DNA of 64,000 nt from the NCBI RefSeq assembly GCF_030580955.1, contig NZ_JAUQON010000004.1:372001-436000 (forward strand). Direction: 5' to 3'. Made by a program: the position numbers and the translations under genes. Positions 1 to 8,076 of this stretch are shown here, one piece after another. Positions within the stretch are counted from its first letter, which is position 1; each line of letters begins with the position of its first letter. Source of the DNA: Hymenobacter convexus. Its GTDB lineage: Bacteria > Bacteroidota > Bacteroidia > Cytophagales > Hymenobacteraceae. The notes under the pieces were generated by a model. The model searched no databases and was not told the origin of the DNA. It saw only the letters and a list, made by a program, of their open reading frames with translations.

Positions 1-1
1 G

Positions 2-622
2 GTGTTCGACGCCACCTCGCTGCACAGCAACAAGCCCATCACCTTCGTGGTAGGTGCCGGCAACCTCATCCCCGGCTTTGAGGAAGGCATTTCCCTGATG
101 CACATCGGCGACAAGGCCGAACTGCTGATACCGTCCGGCCTGGCGTATGGCTCCAACACGCTCAATGGGGCAATTCCGGCCAATTCGGTGGTGCGCTTCG
201 AAGTGGAAGTGCTCGACTTTGCGGTCATCGACGACAACATTATCACCGATTACCTGTTGGCGCACAACATCACCACGGCCCAAAAACAAGCTTCGGGCCT
301 GTACTTCCTGCCCATCAGCACCAATACCAATGCCGTGCGGCCCACCAACGGCTCCACGGTGGTGGTGCAATACACCGGCCACCTGCTCGACGCCGCGGGC
401 ACCGTTTTTGATGCCTCTACGCCCACCACACCTTTCTCCTTTGCCTTCGGCGGCAAGAAGGTAATCGCTGGCTTCGAAGAAGGTATCGGCCTGATGCACA
501 AGGGCGACCGGGCCGAACTGCTGATTCCGTCGGCCCTGGCTTACGGGCCACAGGGTTCCGGCACCCGCATCGACCCGAATTCTGTGCTGCGCTTTGAAGT
601 AGAAGTGGTGGATGTGCGCTAA
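2..622 (+). CDS. FKBP-type peptidyl-prolyl isomerase, two domains, 5' truncated by window edge
   Basis: The reading frame is open at the left edge, so the true start lies outside the window. The visible 206 residues hold the end of one FKBP domain (about 1-75, with GFEEGISLM and PSGLAYG motifs) and a complete second one (about 95-206, with GFEEGIGLMHKGD, PSALAYG and PNSVLRFEVE). These are the hallmark pieces of FKBP-type prolyl cis-trans isomerases, which assist folding in the envelope. The linker between the domains (NITTAQKQASGLYFLP) nearly matches the N-terminal part of the next gene, so the two genes look like tandem relatives. Substrate specificity cannot be read from the sequence. Confidence 0.9.
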   Translation: MFDATSLHSNKPITFVVGAGNLIPGFEEGISLMHIGDKAELLIPSGLAYGSNTLNGAIPANSVVRFEVEVLDFAVIDDNIITDYLLAHNITTAQKQASGLYFLPISTNTNAVRPTNGSTVVVQYTGHLLDAAGTVFDASTPTTPFSFAFGGKKVIAGFEEGIGLMHKGDRAELLIPSALAYGPQGSGTRIDPNSVLRFEVEVVDVR

Positions 623-651
623 GCCCTGACCGCTCCCCCATCGGCACCATT

Positions 652-697
652 AAAAAAGCCGGGGCCCAACCATTCCGGTGAGCCCCGGCTTTTTTTA
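652..697 (+). terminator. Rho-independent terminator after first FKBP gene
   Basis: An A-run, the stem GCCGGGGC paired with GCCCCGGC, and a run of seven T follow the stop codon by about 30 bases. The symmetry would also let it work on the other strand. Confidence 0.85.
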
Positions 698-814
698 TGC
701 CGGCCTTATTCAGCCGTTGCACAAAGCCAGTCCCGGGGGCACCTATCCTGCCCGCTTCATGTAAGTACGATAGGTAACGGCTACTTTTACTCCGCTATTT
801 TACTCAAAAAACGC

Positions 815-1321
815 ATGAAATTCCCATTTTCGACCGGCATCCTCCGGCTTTTATTCCCGGTGCTGCTGGGCTCGGCCGCTCTGGTCACCACGGCGTGTCA
901 GAAAGACGAAACCACTGATTACGCCCCCATCGACGAGGGCCTTATCAAGAAATACATCACCGACAACAATATCACCACTGCCCAGCGGCAGGCTTCGGGC
1001 CTGTACTACGTGCCCGTAACCACCGCTCCCACCGCAACCCGCGCGGTAGCGGGCCGGACGGTTTCGGTGCTCTACACCGGTACGACGCTCGATGGCAAAG
1101 TATTTGATGCCACCAAGAACCAGTACACGCCGTTCAGCTTCGTATTGGGTGCCGGCAAAGTCATCAAAGGCTGGGAAGAAGGCATTGCGCTGATGCGCAA
1201 GGGCGAGAAAAGCGTGTTGCTGATTCCGTCGGGGCTGGCCTATGGGGCCCAATCGCCGAGTTCCGCCATTCCGCCCAACTCAGTACTCCGGTTTGATGTG
1301 GAGCTGGTGGATATTCAATAA
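815..1321 (+). CDS. FKBP-type peptidyl-prolyl isomerase, lipoprotein
   Basis: This is a 168-residue protein with an N-terminal hydrophobic segment ending in a cysteine (about residue 28, VTTACQKDE), a plausible lipoprotein signal, so it is probably anchored in the envelope. Residues 75-168 form one FKBP domain with GRTVSVLYTGT, GWEEGIALM, PSGLAYG and PNSVLRFDVE. The segment NNITTAQRQASGLYYVP is shared with the interdomain linker of the upstream gene, which points to tandem duplication. The ATG follows a 118-bp gap after the upstream terminator, so it probably has its own promoter. Expected activity is prolyl isomerisation during folding of secreted proteins. Confidence 0.9.
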   Translation: MKFPFSTGILRLLFPVLLGSAALVTTACQKDETTDYAPIDEGLIKKYITDNNITTAQRQASGLYYVPVTTAPTATRAVAGRTVSVLYTGTTLDGKVFDATKNQYTPFSFVLGAGKVIKGWEEGIALMRKGEKSVLLIPSGLAYGAQSPSSAIPPNSVLRFDVELVDIQ

Positions 1322-1349
1322 TCAGCCGCAATAGCCGCACAGAAACAGC

Positions 1350-1441
1350 ACGTCATGCTGAGCGCAGCCGAAGCATCTCTACCACAGCAGTAAATCAAAT
1401 TACTTGCAGTAGAGATGCTTCGGCTGCGCTCAGCATGACGT
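1350..1441. repeat. Palindromic intergenic repeat, GTCATGCTGAGCG family, copy 1
   Basis: About 40-bp arms starting ACGTCATGCTGAGCGC read back almost perfectly after a short AT-rich loop. The right arm is followed by a run of seven T (1441-1447). It lies between the convergent FKBP and nuclease-helicase genes, so it could act as a bidirectional terminator. Other copies are listed separately. Confidence 0.9.
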
Positions 1442-1476
1442 TTTTTTGTCCGCTCTTTTTCTTCCGACAATTGTCT

Positions 1477-4400
1477 TCAAACAGCCTCCTGTTCGCTCCC
1501 GGCCACGCGGGCCAGCATGGCGGCGTGGTGCGGCGCGCGGCGCAAAATCTCCTCGTTGCCGAGCAACACCAGCTGCTGGCGGGCCCGCGTAAGGGCCACG
1601 TTGAGCTTGCGGTCAACGGTGCCGTCCTCGTTGGGCGACACCATCAGCTCCAGCTGGTGCTCGTGGTGGCAGCAGAAACTTACGATGATGACGTCGCGCT
1701 GTGAGCCCTGGTAGCGCTCCACGGTGTCGACGCTGACTTGCGCGAGGGCGGGCAGGGCCAGCTCATCGGCCAGCGTCGCCAGCCGCGCGCGGATGAGCGC
1801 CGCCTGGTTGCGGTAGCTGGCAATGATGCCCAGCGTGGTTTCGGGGTTGAAAGCGGGGCCGTAGCCTTGCAAAACGTAGGCCGCGGCGCGGGCCGCCAGG
1901 TCGGCCTCCTGCGCCGATTCTTTCATTGATAAATCTTCGGGCTGGCGGTGCGTGGGCACGAAAACGAGGCGCCGCTCGCTCATTTGGCGGGTCAGGGCAT
2001 CGGCCGCAGCAGGCCAGGCGGCGCGGTTCAGCGGCTCGTGCTGCCAGGGCAGCGGGCAGCGCAGCAGGCCGTTGTAGAAGTCGTCGTTCACCAGGGCCAC
2101 CAGCTCGGTGTGCATGCGGTAGTGGTCGGCGAGGGTGCCGTGGGCGTGGGGCCAGTGCGCCTCGGCCTTTTTGAACAGGCGCTCGAAGTAGGAGTTGCGC
2201 ATGTTGCTGAGGCCCAACTCCCGCTGGAGCAGCTCGGCCACTTCTTCGGCCACGGCGCTGGCTTCGGGCTCCTGCGTCACCACGGCCGGCAGCTGGCGGT
2301 GGTCGCCGATGAGGATGAACTTGTTGACTTTGGAAAGTAGGCTCAGCATGGGCGCTTCCAGCACCTGGCTGGCCTCGTCCACCACGGCCAGGTCGAACTG
2401 CTTGAGGGTGAACAGCTCGGGCTTGCCCAGCAGGCTGGCCACGGTGCCCACGTAGAAGGGGCAGTTTTTGAGCCGGTCGCGCACGGCCTGGCGGCTGGGG
2501 CAGTCGCGCAGCATGTTGTCGAGCAGATACGGGCGGTAGTGCACCGCCGTGCCCAGCCGCGAGCCCACCCGGATAAACGGCAGCCCGGCCGCCACCAGCT
2601 GCTCGCAGATTTCGTCCACGGCGCGGTTGGTGTAAGCGGCTAGCAGCGTGTGCTTGTCCTGTTTGTAGAGGCGTTCGGCCAGCTCGCGCAGCACGGCGCG
2701 GGTCTTGCCAGTGCCGGGCGGGCCGCAGAGCACAAACCAATCGGGCGCGGCCAGGGCGCGGGCCACCACCTCCGGCGCCGTGGTGGCGGGCGCCGAGGCG
2801 GGCGTCCAGAACTCGGGCTCGGGCTGGCGCGGGGCGGTGCGGGCCAGCAGGCGCTGGCGGCGCTCCGGCGCCAGGCTCAGAAAGGCCGAGATGCTGGCCC
2901 ACTCGCGGCGGAAGGTGTCGTAGGTATCGGGTTCCAGGGCCCAGTGCGAGTGGCCGTGCAGGTAGCGCGGCGCCAGCCGCCGGTTGCGGATGGAGAGCAC
3001 CACCCGGCCATCGGTGCCCAGGTCTTCGGCCAGAACGACTTTGACCACCTGGCTATCGAGGGGACTCAGGGTTTTCGGGACTTGGGCACCTTGATTTTCG
3101 TCTTTTGCGTCTGGCGTCGCAACCGCATCTACCGGCGCGCTGGCTTTCCGGCGCGGGTACAAAATCAGCGTGTCGCCGGCCCGGAAATTGACTTCACGGC
3201 CCCCGGCGGTACGCTGAAATACCAGGTGCGGCCCCAAGCCATCGCGGGCGTCGTCGTCGGCATTGCTCTGGTCGTCAATCAATTCCAACTCGTCGAGCAA
3301 GCTAAAATTCTGATGCTTGCGGGCCTGGGGCAGCAGCCAGAGGCCCGCCTGGCCGCCGGCATCGCCGGGGCGCGCCTCGTCGCCGAGCAGGGTCAGGCGC
3401 ATTTCGCGGGCCGAGAAGCGAATCAGCTCCAGGCAGTAGGCGCGCTCCACCACGTCGGCGGCGGCCCAGGCGTTGGCCACGTGCTGGGCTTTGTCGCGCC
3501 CGAAGCTGGGCAAGCCGGCTAAGTTGGGCTGGATGACGGGCGCCAGTAGCTGGCGCGTCTGGCGCGGGCCGGTGGCGCGGGCCAGCTGCAGCTCCACGCC
3601 CACCAGCTGGTTGCGGGCATTGAGTAGCCGGTCAATAAGGTTCTGGTCCTGGTCGACGCGGCGCACGGCCGACTTCCCGTCGGTCGCGTTCGAGTACAGG
3701 ATGCTGGTGCGGCCCCGGCCGGCGGTTTCGCCGTCGGCCCCGAATACCGATTCGAGCAGCAGGCGGTAGAGCTGGGCCTGGGCGGTGTGGTTGGTCCAGG
3801 GTGGCCCGCCGGGCACCGATTTTGAGCTTTTCAGCTCAATGAGGTCGTAGCCGGTGGGGCTTTCGTGCAGCAGGTCGAGGCGGCCCTGCAGGCCGTAGGT
3901 GGCGGAGAGGAAGGTGGGTTCGAGGAAGCAGTCGGCCACGCGCAGGCGCTGCTGCTGATAGCCGGTGCGGCTGTCGGCCACGAAGCCGCGCAGCTGGGTG
4001 TCGCGCAGGGTGGCGTGGTGGCGGCGCAGGTCGTTGAACAGCTCGGGCACGCCGTTGCGGGTCTGGAACTCTGGCAGGGTGCTCAGCGCCAGCGGCTGGA
4101 GGCGGAAGAGGCGCTTGTGGAGAAAATGCTCCAAGTCAAACTCGGCGCGGCTGTCAACGCTCTGTAGAGGCACCTCTCCCCCCGACTCTTTTTCTAAAAG
4201 AGAGGTCGAGTCGAACGATGCGCTGGCGGCGAATGTGTTTTTGGCGAAGCCCTGGCCGGGGCGACCTTTGTCCAGCAGATTGGCCAGTGCGGCCATGCGC
4301 TCCTGCATGGTTTCTGCTTCACTTTTGCTTTTCCGCTCCTCGTAGCGGGCGGCATGGCTCACTTCCTCGTCCAGCAGCATGTTCACCAGGTTGCCGAATA

Positions 4401-5184
4401 CCAGCGGGCGCGAGGTTTCATCGGGCAAAAACGCGCTGATGAGGGCCCACTCCGGAATGGTGCCGTCCTTCTGGGCGCACTCGGCGATGGTGGTGACGTT
4501 GATGAGGTAATCGGGCTCGAGCACCACGCGGCGCGGCTGCACGCGGCCATCGGGCAGCAGCACCGGGCCGATGAGGTGCAGCGTGGGGTGCAGCACCGCG
4601 GCCGTGGGCAGCAGGCTGGCATAGGCCTCGGGCAGGATTAATTCGAACGGGCCGGCGGGGCGGCCATCGGCGGGCTGGTCCATTTCCACAGTCAGCTCGC
4701 CGGTGGCCAGGTTGGTGGCCAGCACGTGCACGCGCCAGGCCACCTGCGGCGTGGCGGGCGGCAGCGGGGCCGCAGCCAACGCGGCTTCAAAGGCTTCCTG
4801 CTCGTTTTCTTCGAGGCCGGCATCGGGTGGCAGCTGCAGGGCCGGGCCGTCGTAGAGCACGCCGGTGAGCTGCTCAATCAGCTCCACCACGGCGCTGAAG
4901 CCGGACGCTACTTCGGCTACGGTGCCGGGGTAGCTTTCGTGCAGCACCAGGTTGGCACTCAGGCGCAGGGCTTGCAGCTGGTGGCGCAGGCGGCCGGTGA
5001 GCGAATGCTCGTAGGCCACGAAGCCGATGGCCTGGCTGAGGTTGCCGAAGGCCACGCCCCGGCGCTTGTACTCGTCGCGCAACACGGTTTCGAGCAGCTT
5101 GCGCAGGCGTGGGAGCTGGTCGGCGGGGGTGGCGGTGGCGTCGGTAGCGAGGGCCGCAAGACGTGGAAAGTAGCGGGCAGGCAT
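1477..5184 (-). CDS. PD-(D/E)XK nuclease fused to SF1 (Dna2/UPF1-like) helicase
   Basis: This 1235-residue protein combines two modules. Around residues 425-475 it has GRLD, then IELKSSK, then QLYRLLL. That order matches a RecB/Cas4-type PD-(D/E)XK nuclease (Asp, Glu-x-Lys, then the Q-x-x-x-Y motif). From about 815 it has a full superfamily-1 helicase set: GPPGTGKT (Walker A, about 820), VVDEASQ (Walker B, about 937), GDHRQLP, YRMH, VERYQGSQRDVI and NVALTRARQQL near the C-terminus. The predicted role is ATP-driven unwinding coupled to DNA cleavage. The N-terminal 400 residues are not recognised. No cysteine cluster for a Dna2 Fe-S centre is visible near the nuclease motif. It is a lone gene on this strand and could serve repair or defence. 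Confidence 0.85.
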   Translation of the reverse strand: MPARYFPRLAALATDATATPADQLPRLRKLLETVLRDEYKRRGVAFGNLSQAIGFVAYEHSLTGRLRHQLQALRLSANLVLHESYPGTVAEVASGFSAVVELIEQLTGVLYDGPALQLPPDAGLEENEQEAFEAALAAAPLPPATPQVAWRVHVLATNLATGELTVEMDQPADGRPAGPFELILPEAYASLLPTAAVLHPTLHLIGPVLLPDGRVQPRRVVLEPDYLINVTTIAECAQKDGTIPEWALISAFLPDETSRPLVFGNLVNMLLDEEVSHAARYEERKSKSEAETMQERMAALANLLDKGRPGQGFAKNTFAASASFDSTSLLEKESGGEVPLQSVDSRAEFDLEHFLHKRLFRLQPLALSTLPEFQTRNGVPELFNDLRRHHATLRDTQLRGFVADSRTGYQQQRLRVADCFLEPTFLSATYGLQGRLDLLHESPTGYDLIELKSSKSVPGGPPWTNHTAQAQLYRLLLESVFGADGETAGRGRTSILYSNATDGKSAVRRVDQDQNLIDRLLNARNQLVGVELQLARATGPRQTRQLLAPVIQPNLAGLPSFGRDKAQHVANAWAAADVVERAYCLELIRFSAREMRLTLLGDEARPGDAGGQAGLWLLPQARKHQNFSLLDELELIDDQSNADDDARDGLGPHLVFQRTAGGREVNFRAGDTLILYPRRKASAPVDAVATPDAKDENQGAQVPKTLSPLDSQVVKVVLAEDLGTDGRVVLSIRNRRLAPRYLHGHSHWALEPDTYDTFRREWASISAFLSLAPERRQRLLARTAPRQPEPEFWTPASAPATTAPEVVARALAAPDWFVLCGPPGTGKTRAVLRELAERLYKQDKHTLLAAYTNRAVDEICEQLVAAGLPFIRVGSRLGTAVHYRPYLLDNMLRDCPSRQAVRDRLKNCPFYVGTVASLLGKPELFTLKQFDLAVVDEASQVLEAPMLSLLSKVNKFILIGDHRQLPAVVTQEPEASAVAEEVAELLQRELGLSNMRNSYFERLFKKAEAHWPHAHGTLADHYRMHTELVALVNDDFYNGLLRCPLPWQHEPLNRAAWPAAADALTRQMSERRLVFVPTHRQPEDLSMKESAQEADLAARAAAYVLQGYGPAFNPETTLGIIASYRNQAALIRARLATLADELALPALAQVSVDTVERYQGSQRDVIIVSFCCHHEHQLELMVSPNEDGTVDRKLNVALTRARQQLVLLGNEEILRRAPHHAAMLARVAGSEQEAV

Positions 5185-5252
5185 GGGTTTCAGCGGTAGA
5201 ACAAGGTTAAAAGTACCGCTGAGGGATGGATTTTTTGTTGGAAGAATTTAAA

Positions 5253-5286
5253 ACGTTATGCAGAGTGCAGCGAAGCATCTTGCCCG
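5253..5286. repeat. Single-arm remnant of the palindromic repeat family
   Basis: ACGTTATGCAGAGTGCAGCGAAGCATCTTGC matches one arm of the repeat (variant with GCAGAG, as at 23390) but the partner arm is absent. It lies just upstream of the nuclease-helicase start, in a gene-free stretch (5185-5499) that otherwise holds a small AT palindrome near 5295 and the 27-bp hairpin listed next. Confidence 0.7.
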
Positions 5287-5405
5287 CCACCACTAATTCA
5301 ATTGAATTAATTGACTAACCATGAATCCGCTGGAATAAGCTTCAGGAAATAGAAGATATAGTGGCGAGTGGAATGGTCCGGACTCCTCGCCCCTAACTAG
5401 CCGCG

Positions 5406-5464
5406 GCGCTTGATACGAAAAAGACCGTTTGCTGAGAGCAAACGGTCTTTTTCGTATCAAGCGC
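5406..5464. terminator. Perfect 27-bp hairpin, probable terminator of the SDR gene
   Basis: Two 27-base arms (5406-5432 and 5438-5464) are perfect reverse complements with a 5-base loop. The stem contains GAAAAAGACCGTTTGC, so each strand carries a T-run within the stem. It lies about 35 bases past the stop of the leftward SDR gene. Confidence 0.75.
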
Positions 5465-5499
5465 AACTGAGTCGCCGGGGGCAATGCCCAGAACTGACC

Positions 5500-6264
5500 T
5501 TACGCGTAGCGCATGGTGGAACCGCCGTCGGCCAGCACCTCACTGCCCAGCATGAAGGAGGAGTCTTCCGATGCCAAAAACACCGCCACCCGGCCCATCT
5601 CGCGGGGCTGGCCGATGCGTTTGAGCGGAATCGACTCCACGAAGCCGGCCTTAACCTGGGCAGCCACCTCGGCCGGCAACCCAAATTTGCCGAACACCGG
5701 CGTGTCGGTAGAGCCGGGGCTGAGCACATTGACGCGGATGTTGCGCTCCAGCAAATCCAGCGAGAATGAGCGGGCGAAGGAAATGACACCGGCCTTGGCC
5801 GCCGAATAAGCCGCCAGCCCCGCCGACCCCTGATGGGCCGAATTGGATGCCACCAGCACGATGGACGCGCCGTCGTTCATGTGCGTCAAGGCCTTCTGCA
5901 CCGTGAAGAATACGCTTTTCAGGTTCAGGTCCACGGCCCGCTGGAAATCATCTTCCGTCGCGCTGGCCACCGAAGCCGCCGTGCCCACACCAATGGCCCC
6001 GCCCGCGCTCACGACCAACGTGTCGAGCTTGCCGAAACGGTCGGCCACGGCCTGGAACATGCGCTCTAAGTCGGCGAGTTGGGTCACGTCGCCCTGGAGA
6101 GCGATGAAGTCGTCGCCCAGTTCCCGGGCCGCGGCGTCCAGCGTTTCGCGGTTGCGGCCGATGATGGCTCCCTTGGCGCCTTCTTTTTTGAATTCCTGCG
6201 CAATGCCGAAGCCAATGCCGCTGTTGCCGCCCGTGATGACGGCTACTTTGCCTTGTAGTTTCAT
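5500..6264 (-). CDS. Short-chain dehydrogenase/reductase (SDR)
   Basis: A 254-residue classical SDR starting at MKLQGKVAVITGG. The cofactor loop TGGNSGIGFG is at residues 11-20. The catalytic serine lies in VLVASNSAHQG and the Tyr-x-x-x-Lys pair in AAYSAAKAG (Tyr about 153). The C-terminal AVFLASEDSSFMLGSEVLADGG is typical of the family. It probably catalyses NAD(P)-dependent oxidation or reduction of a small alcohol or ketone; the substrate is unknown. An upstream in-frame extension is rejected because it would run through the promoter and operators. It is transcribed divergently from an HxlR regulator that probably controls it. Confidence 0.9.
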   Translation of the reverse strand: MKLQGKVAVITGGNSGIGFGIAQEFKKEGAKGAIIGRNRETLDAAARELGDDFIALQGDVTQLADLERMFQAVADRFGKLDTLVVSAGGAIGVGTAASVASATEDDFQRAVDLNLKSVFFTVQKALTHMNDGASIVLVASNSAHQGSAGLAAYSAAKAGVISFARSFSLDLLERNIRVNVLSPGSTDTPVFGKFGLPAEVAAQVKAGFVESIPLKRIGQPREMGRVAVFLASEDSSFMLGSEVLADGGSTMRYA

Positions 6265-6357
6265 GGTTGAAAAAAGGATGGTTGGGGCATGGATAATCCC
6301 CCTTGGTTGAATTACCCGGGCTGAAGGCCAGCCCGGAACGCAAGCGCCAACACTGCG

Positions 6358-6365
6358 TATATTTG
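6358..6365 (+). promoter_or_regulatory. Promoter -7 element for the HxlR-type regulator
   Basis: TATATTTG matches the Bacteroidota -7 consensus TAnnTTTG and is followed directly by operator 1. No clear TTG at -33 is present, so this promoter may be weaker than the divergent one. Confidence 0.55.
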
Positions 6366-6381
6366 CTTGCGATTTGCAAGT
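6365..6381. promoter_or_regulatory. Operator 1, dyad (G/A)CTTGC-N5-GCAAGT
   Basis: GCTTGCGATTTGCAAGT is a near-perfect dyad. It is repeated in inverted orientation at 6400-6416 and lies just downstream of the -7 elements of both divergent promoters. It is a likely HxlR binding site. Confidence 0.7.
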
Positions 6382-6382
6382 G

Positions 6383-6414
6383 CAAAGGTATATTATTAAA
6401 CTTGCAAATCGCAA
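6383..6414 (-). promoter_or_regulatory. Promoter of the SDR gene
   Basis: On the minus strand this reads TTG, 21 bases, TACCTTTG, an exact fit to the Bacteroidota consensus TTG-N17-23-TAnnTTTG. The TTG (complement of 6412-6414) lies inside operator 2 and the start region inside operator 1, so a bound regulator should block transcription. Confidence 0.7.
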
Positions 6415-6416
6415 GT
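6400..6416. promoter_or_regulatory. Operator 2, dyad ACTTGC-N5-GCAAGT
   Basis: ACTTGCAAATCGCAAGT is a dyad with six-base arms. Sixteen bases of it are the exact reverse complement of operator 1. It overlaps the -33 TTG of the SDR promoter. Confidence 0.7.
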
Positions 6417-6434
6417 AAAATTTATTTTCCTCTG

Positions 6435-6848
6435 ATGAAACCGCCGAAACAGCGCTCAGCCTGCGCCCTGAGCTCCTCGCTCGACATCCTGGGCGACAAA
6501 TGGACCCTTCTGATTTTGAGGGATATCCTGTTTATTGGCAAGTCTTCCTACGGGGAGTTTGCGCAGTCCGAAGAAAAAATGGCCACCAATGTTCTGGCCG
6601 ACCGGCTGGCCTTGCTGGAGTGTCAGGGCATCGTAACCAAGACCGTGGCGGCCGACAAGAAGTCGAAGTTCACCTACCGCCTCACCGAAAAAGGGCTGGA
6701 CCTGGCCCCGCTCATGGGGGAGCTTATTCTGTGGGGCCATCAGCACTGCGCCAACGTGGATGACACGGCCCTGATGCTGGAACTGCGTCAGGACCAGGCT
6801 GGTACCATCCGCAAGTACCAGGAACTAGCCCGGGCCGCCGCGCGCTGA
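6435..6848 (+). CDS. HxlR-family winged-helix transcriptional regulator
   Basis: A 137-residue protein starting MKPPKQRSACALSSSLDILGDKW. An N-terminal cysteine followed by LDILGDKWTLLILRDI is the HxlR signature, and YGEFAQSE, ATNVLADRLALLE and YRLTEKGLDLAPLM continue the winged helix. HxlR proteins bind DNA as dimers and several family members sense electrophiles or oxidants through a cysteine near this position. The gene is divergent from the SDR gene, with two dyad operators in the shared 170-bp spacer, so regulation of the SDR gene and itself is the obvious reading. A longer start at 6303 would overlap the operators and is not favoured. Confidence 0.9.
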   Translation: MKPPKQRSACALSSSLDILGDKWTLLILRDILFIGKSSYGEFAQSEEKMATNVLADRLALLECQGIVTKTVAADKKSKFTYRLTEKGLDLAPLMGELILWGHQHCANVDDTALMLELRQDQAGTIRKYQELARAAAR

Positions 6849-6933
6849 ACCGAATTTGCTGACGCCAACCGCTTCTGAGGGAACAAAAGGCTGTGCGCTG
6901 CCTGGCATCCTGGGGCTTCGGCCTCGAAATGCC

Positions 6934-7518
6934 TTACTCCCCCAACCGCTCAAACACTTCGCCGTCGGCCAGCTCGTAGCGAATCAGGCCGGCCTGCTTG
7001 TCCCAGTGAAAGGCGCGCAGGCGGCCGGTGCCGTAATTTTTGGCGTTCTGGCCGTCGCGAAAAACGTAGGCGGCCGGGTACGTTTTGCCAGTACTCAGGG
7101 TGCAGGGTTCCGGCACGAGCACGTCGGTGGGGCCTATTTTCTGGCCGGCTGGCAAAGGGTACTCCAAGCCGGAGATGCTGAACTGAAGCCGGGCGGGCAC
7201 GTCGGGCCTGATTTTGTCGGCGCTGATGCTGAAATGGGGCAGCTTTGGGTCGTATTGCGTGGCCGACTGCAGGCCATACTGCACGTGGATGGGCTGGAAG
7301 GAACCCGCCTCCAGCTTATTGCAGTCGGTATTGTTGAACCACTCCCGCTGCTCAATCAGGGTCATGGTGTTGGTGTTGCCGCGGTTGCTGCGGAAAGTGA
7401 TGGTGGTTCCCGCCGGGTGCGCCGGAAACCAGGCCCGCTCCTCGGGCGTGAGGTGGACTTGCTCACAGGTGCCGCAGCCGGTCATCAGCACCGAAAGAAA
7501 TGGCAATAGCTTTCTCAT
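6934..7518 (-). CDS. Hypothetical lipoprotein
   Basis: A 194-residue protein beginning MRKLLPFLSVLMTGCGTC, a short lipoprotein signal with the cysteine at about residue 15. The rest is a soluble domain with REWFNNTDCNKLEAG, QYGLQSATQYDPKLPHF and YVFRDGQNAKNYGTGRLRAF. I recognise no family. An in-frame start further upstream (7689) gives an Arg/Pro-rich extension typical of shadow translation and is rejected. It stands next to another small lipoprotein gene on the same strand. Confidence 0.7.
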   Translation of the reverse strand: MRKLLPFLSVLMTGCGTCEQVHLTPEERAWFPAHPAGTTITFRSNRGNTNTMTLIEQREWFNNTDCNKLEAGSFQPIHVQYGLQSATQYDPKLPHFSISADKIRPDVPARLQFSISGLEYPLPAGQKIGPTDVLVPEPCTLSTGKTYPAAYVFRDGQNAKNYGTGRLRAFHWDKQAGLIRYELADGEVFERLGE

Positions 7519-7595
7519 CCTTTCCGCAGAGGCAGGGGATGCCCTCCCTGGCCCTGTGGAAAGGCATACGCAGCCCGCCGCCGCGGGGGTTGGCG

Positions 7596-8060
7596 CTATT
7601 TGGCGGCTGCCAGGCCTTTGGGCGCTTTCAGGTCGGCTTCCTCGTACATGTTGAGGTAGAGCTTCAGGGGCTCTTTGCGGCCCCGCCACGTCACGGAGTA
7701 TACATCGAGCTGGCCTTCGTTGTCGATGCCGCCGGCCGGCACCTTGAAGGCGCAGCAGCTGCCCTCCAGCTGGTACTCAAGGGCTTGGCCGTTGGGGCCC
7801 AGCAGGGCGTTGAGGTAGCGCTGCTCGTTGCGCACGCCGGCTTCGCGGCCGCCACCTACCCGCACGGGGTTGGTTTCCGTAAAGCCGTACGACTCGTCGT
7901 CGCTGGTTTCCTGAATCAGGAAAGGCAACACGCCGCTCGCGCCCTTCTCGTGCAGCCCTTCGGAAACGGCGCCGCCGTAGGTGGGCGGCGTTTTGAGGCG
8001 GGTGGTTTCGCAGCTCCACACGGCCAGCGCGCCGCACAACAAAGCGGCCGTTTTCTTCAT
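7596..8060 (-). CDS. Conserved hypothetical lipoprotein
   Basis: A 154-residue protein starting MKKTAALLCGALAVWSCE, a lipoprotein signal with the cysteine at about residue 17. The core shows TSDDESYGFTETNPVRVGGG, then RYLNALLGPNG, GSCCAF and LDVYSVTWRG. This pattern resembles a small Bacteroidota envelope family that I recall being mislabelled as an aldolase in some databases; no enzyme motif is visible. The start at 8060 was chosen because GAGAGG lies just upstream of it; an in-frame ATG at 8078 is also possible. The stop is 77 bp from the next lipoprotein gene, so the two may be cotranscribed. Confidence 0.7.
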   Translation of the reverse strand: MKKTAALLCGALAVWSCETTRLKTPPTYGGAVSEGLHEKGASGVLPFLIQETSDDESYGFTETNPVRVGGGREAGVRNEQRYLNALLGPNGQALEYQLEGSCCAFKVPAGGIDNEGQLDVYSVTWRGRKEPLKLYLNMYEEADLKAPKGLAAAK

Positions 8061-8076
8061 TACCTCTCTTTTCTTC

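Noticed and set aside
7596..8060. Aldolase function for the lipoprotein
   Set aside because: The aldolase name sometimes given to such sequences does not fit: the protein is a short secreted lipoprotein with no aldolase motif.
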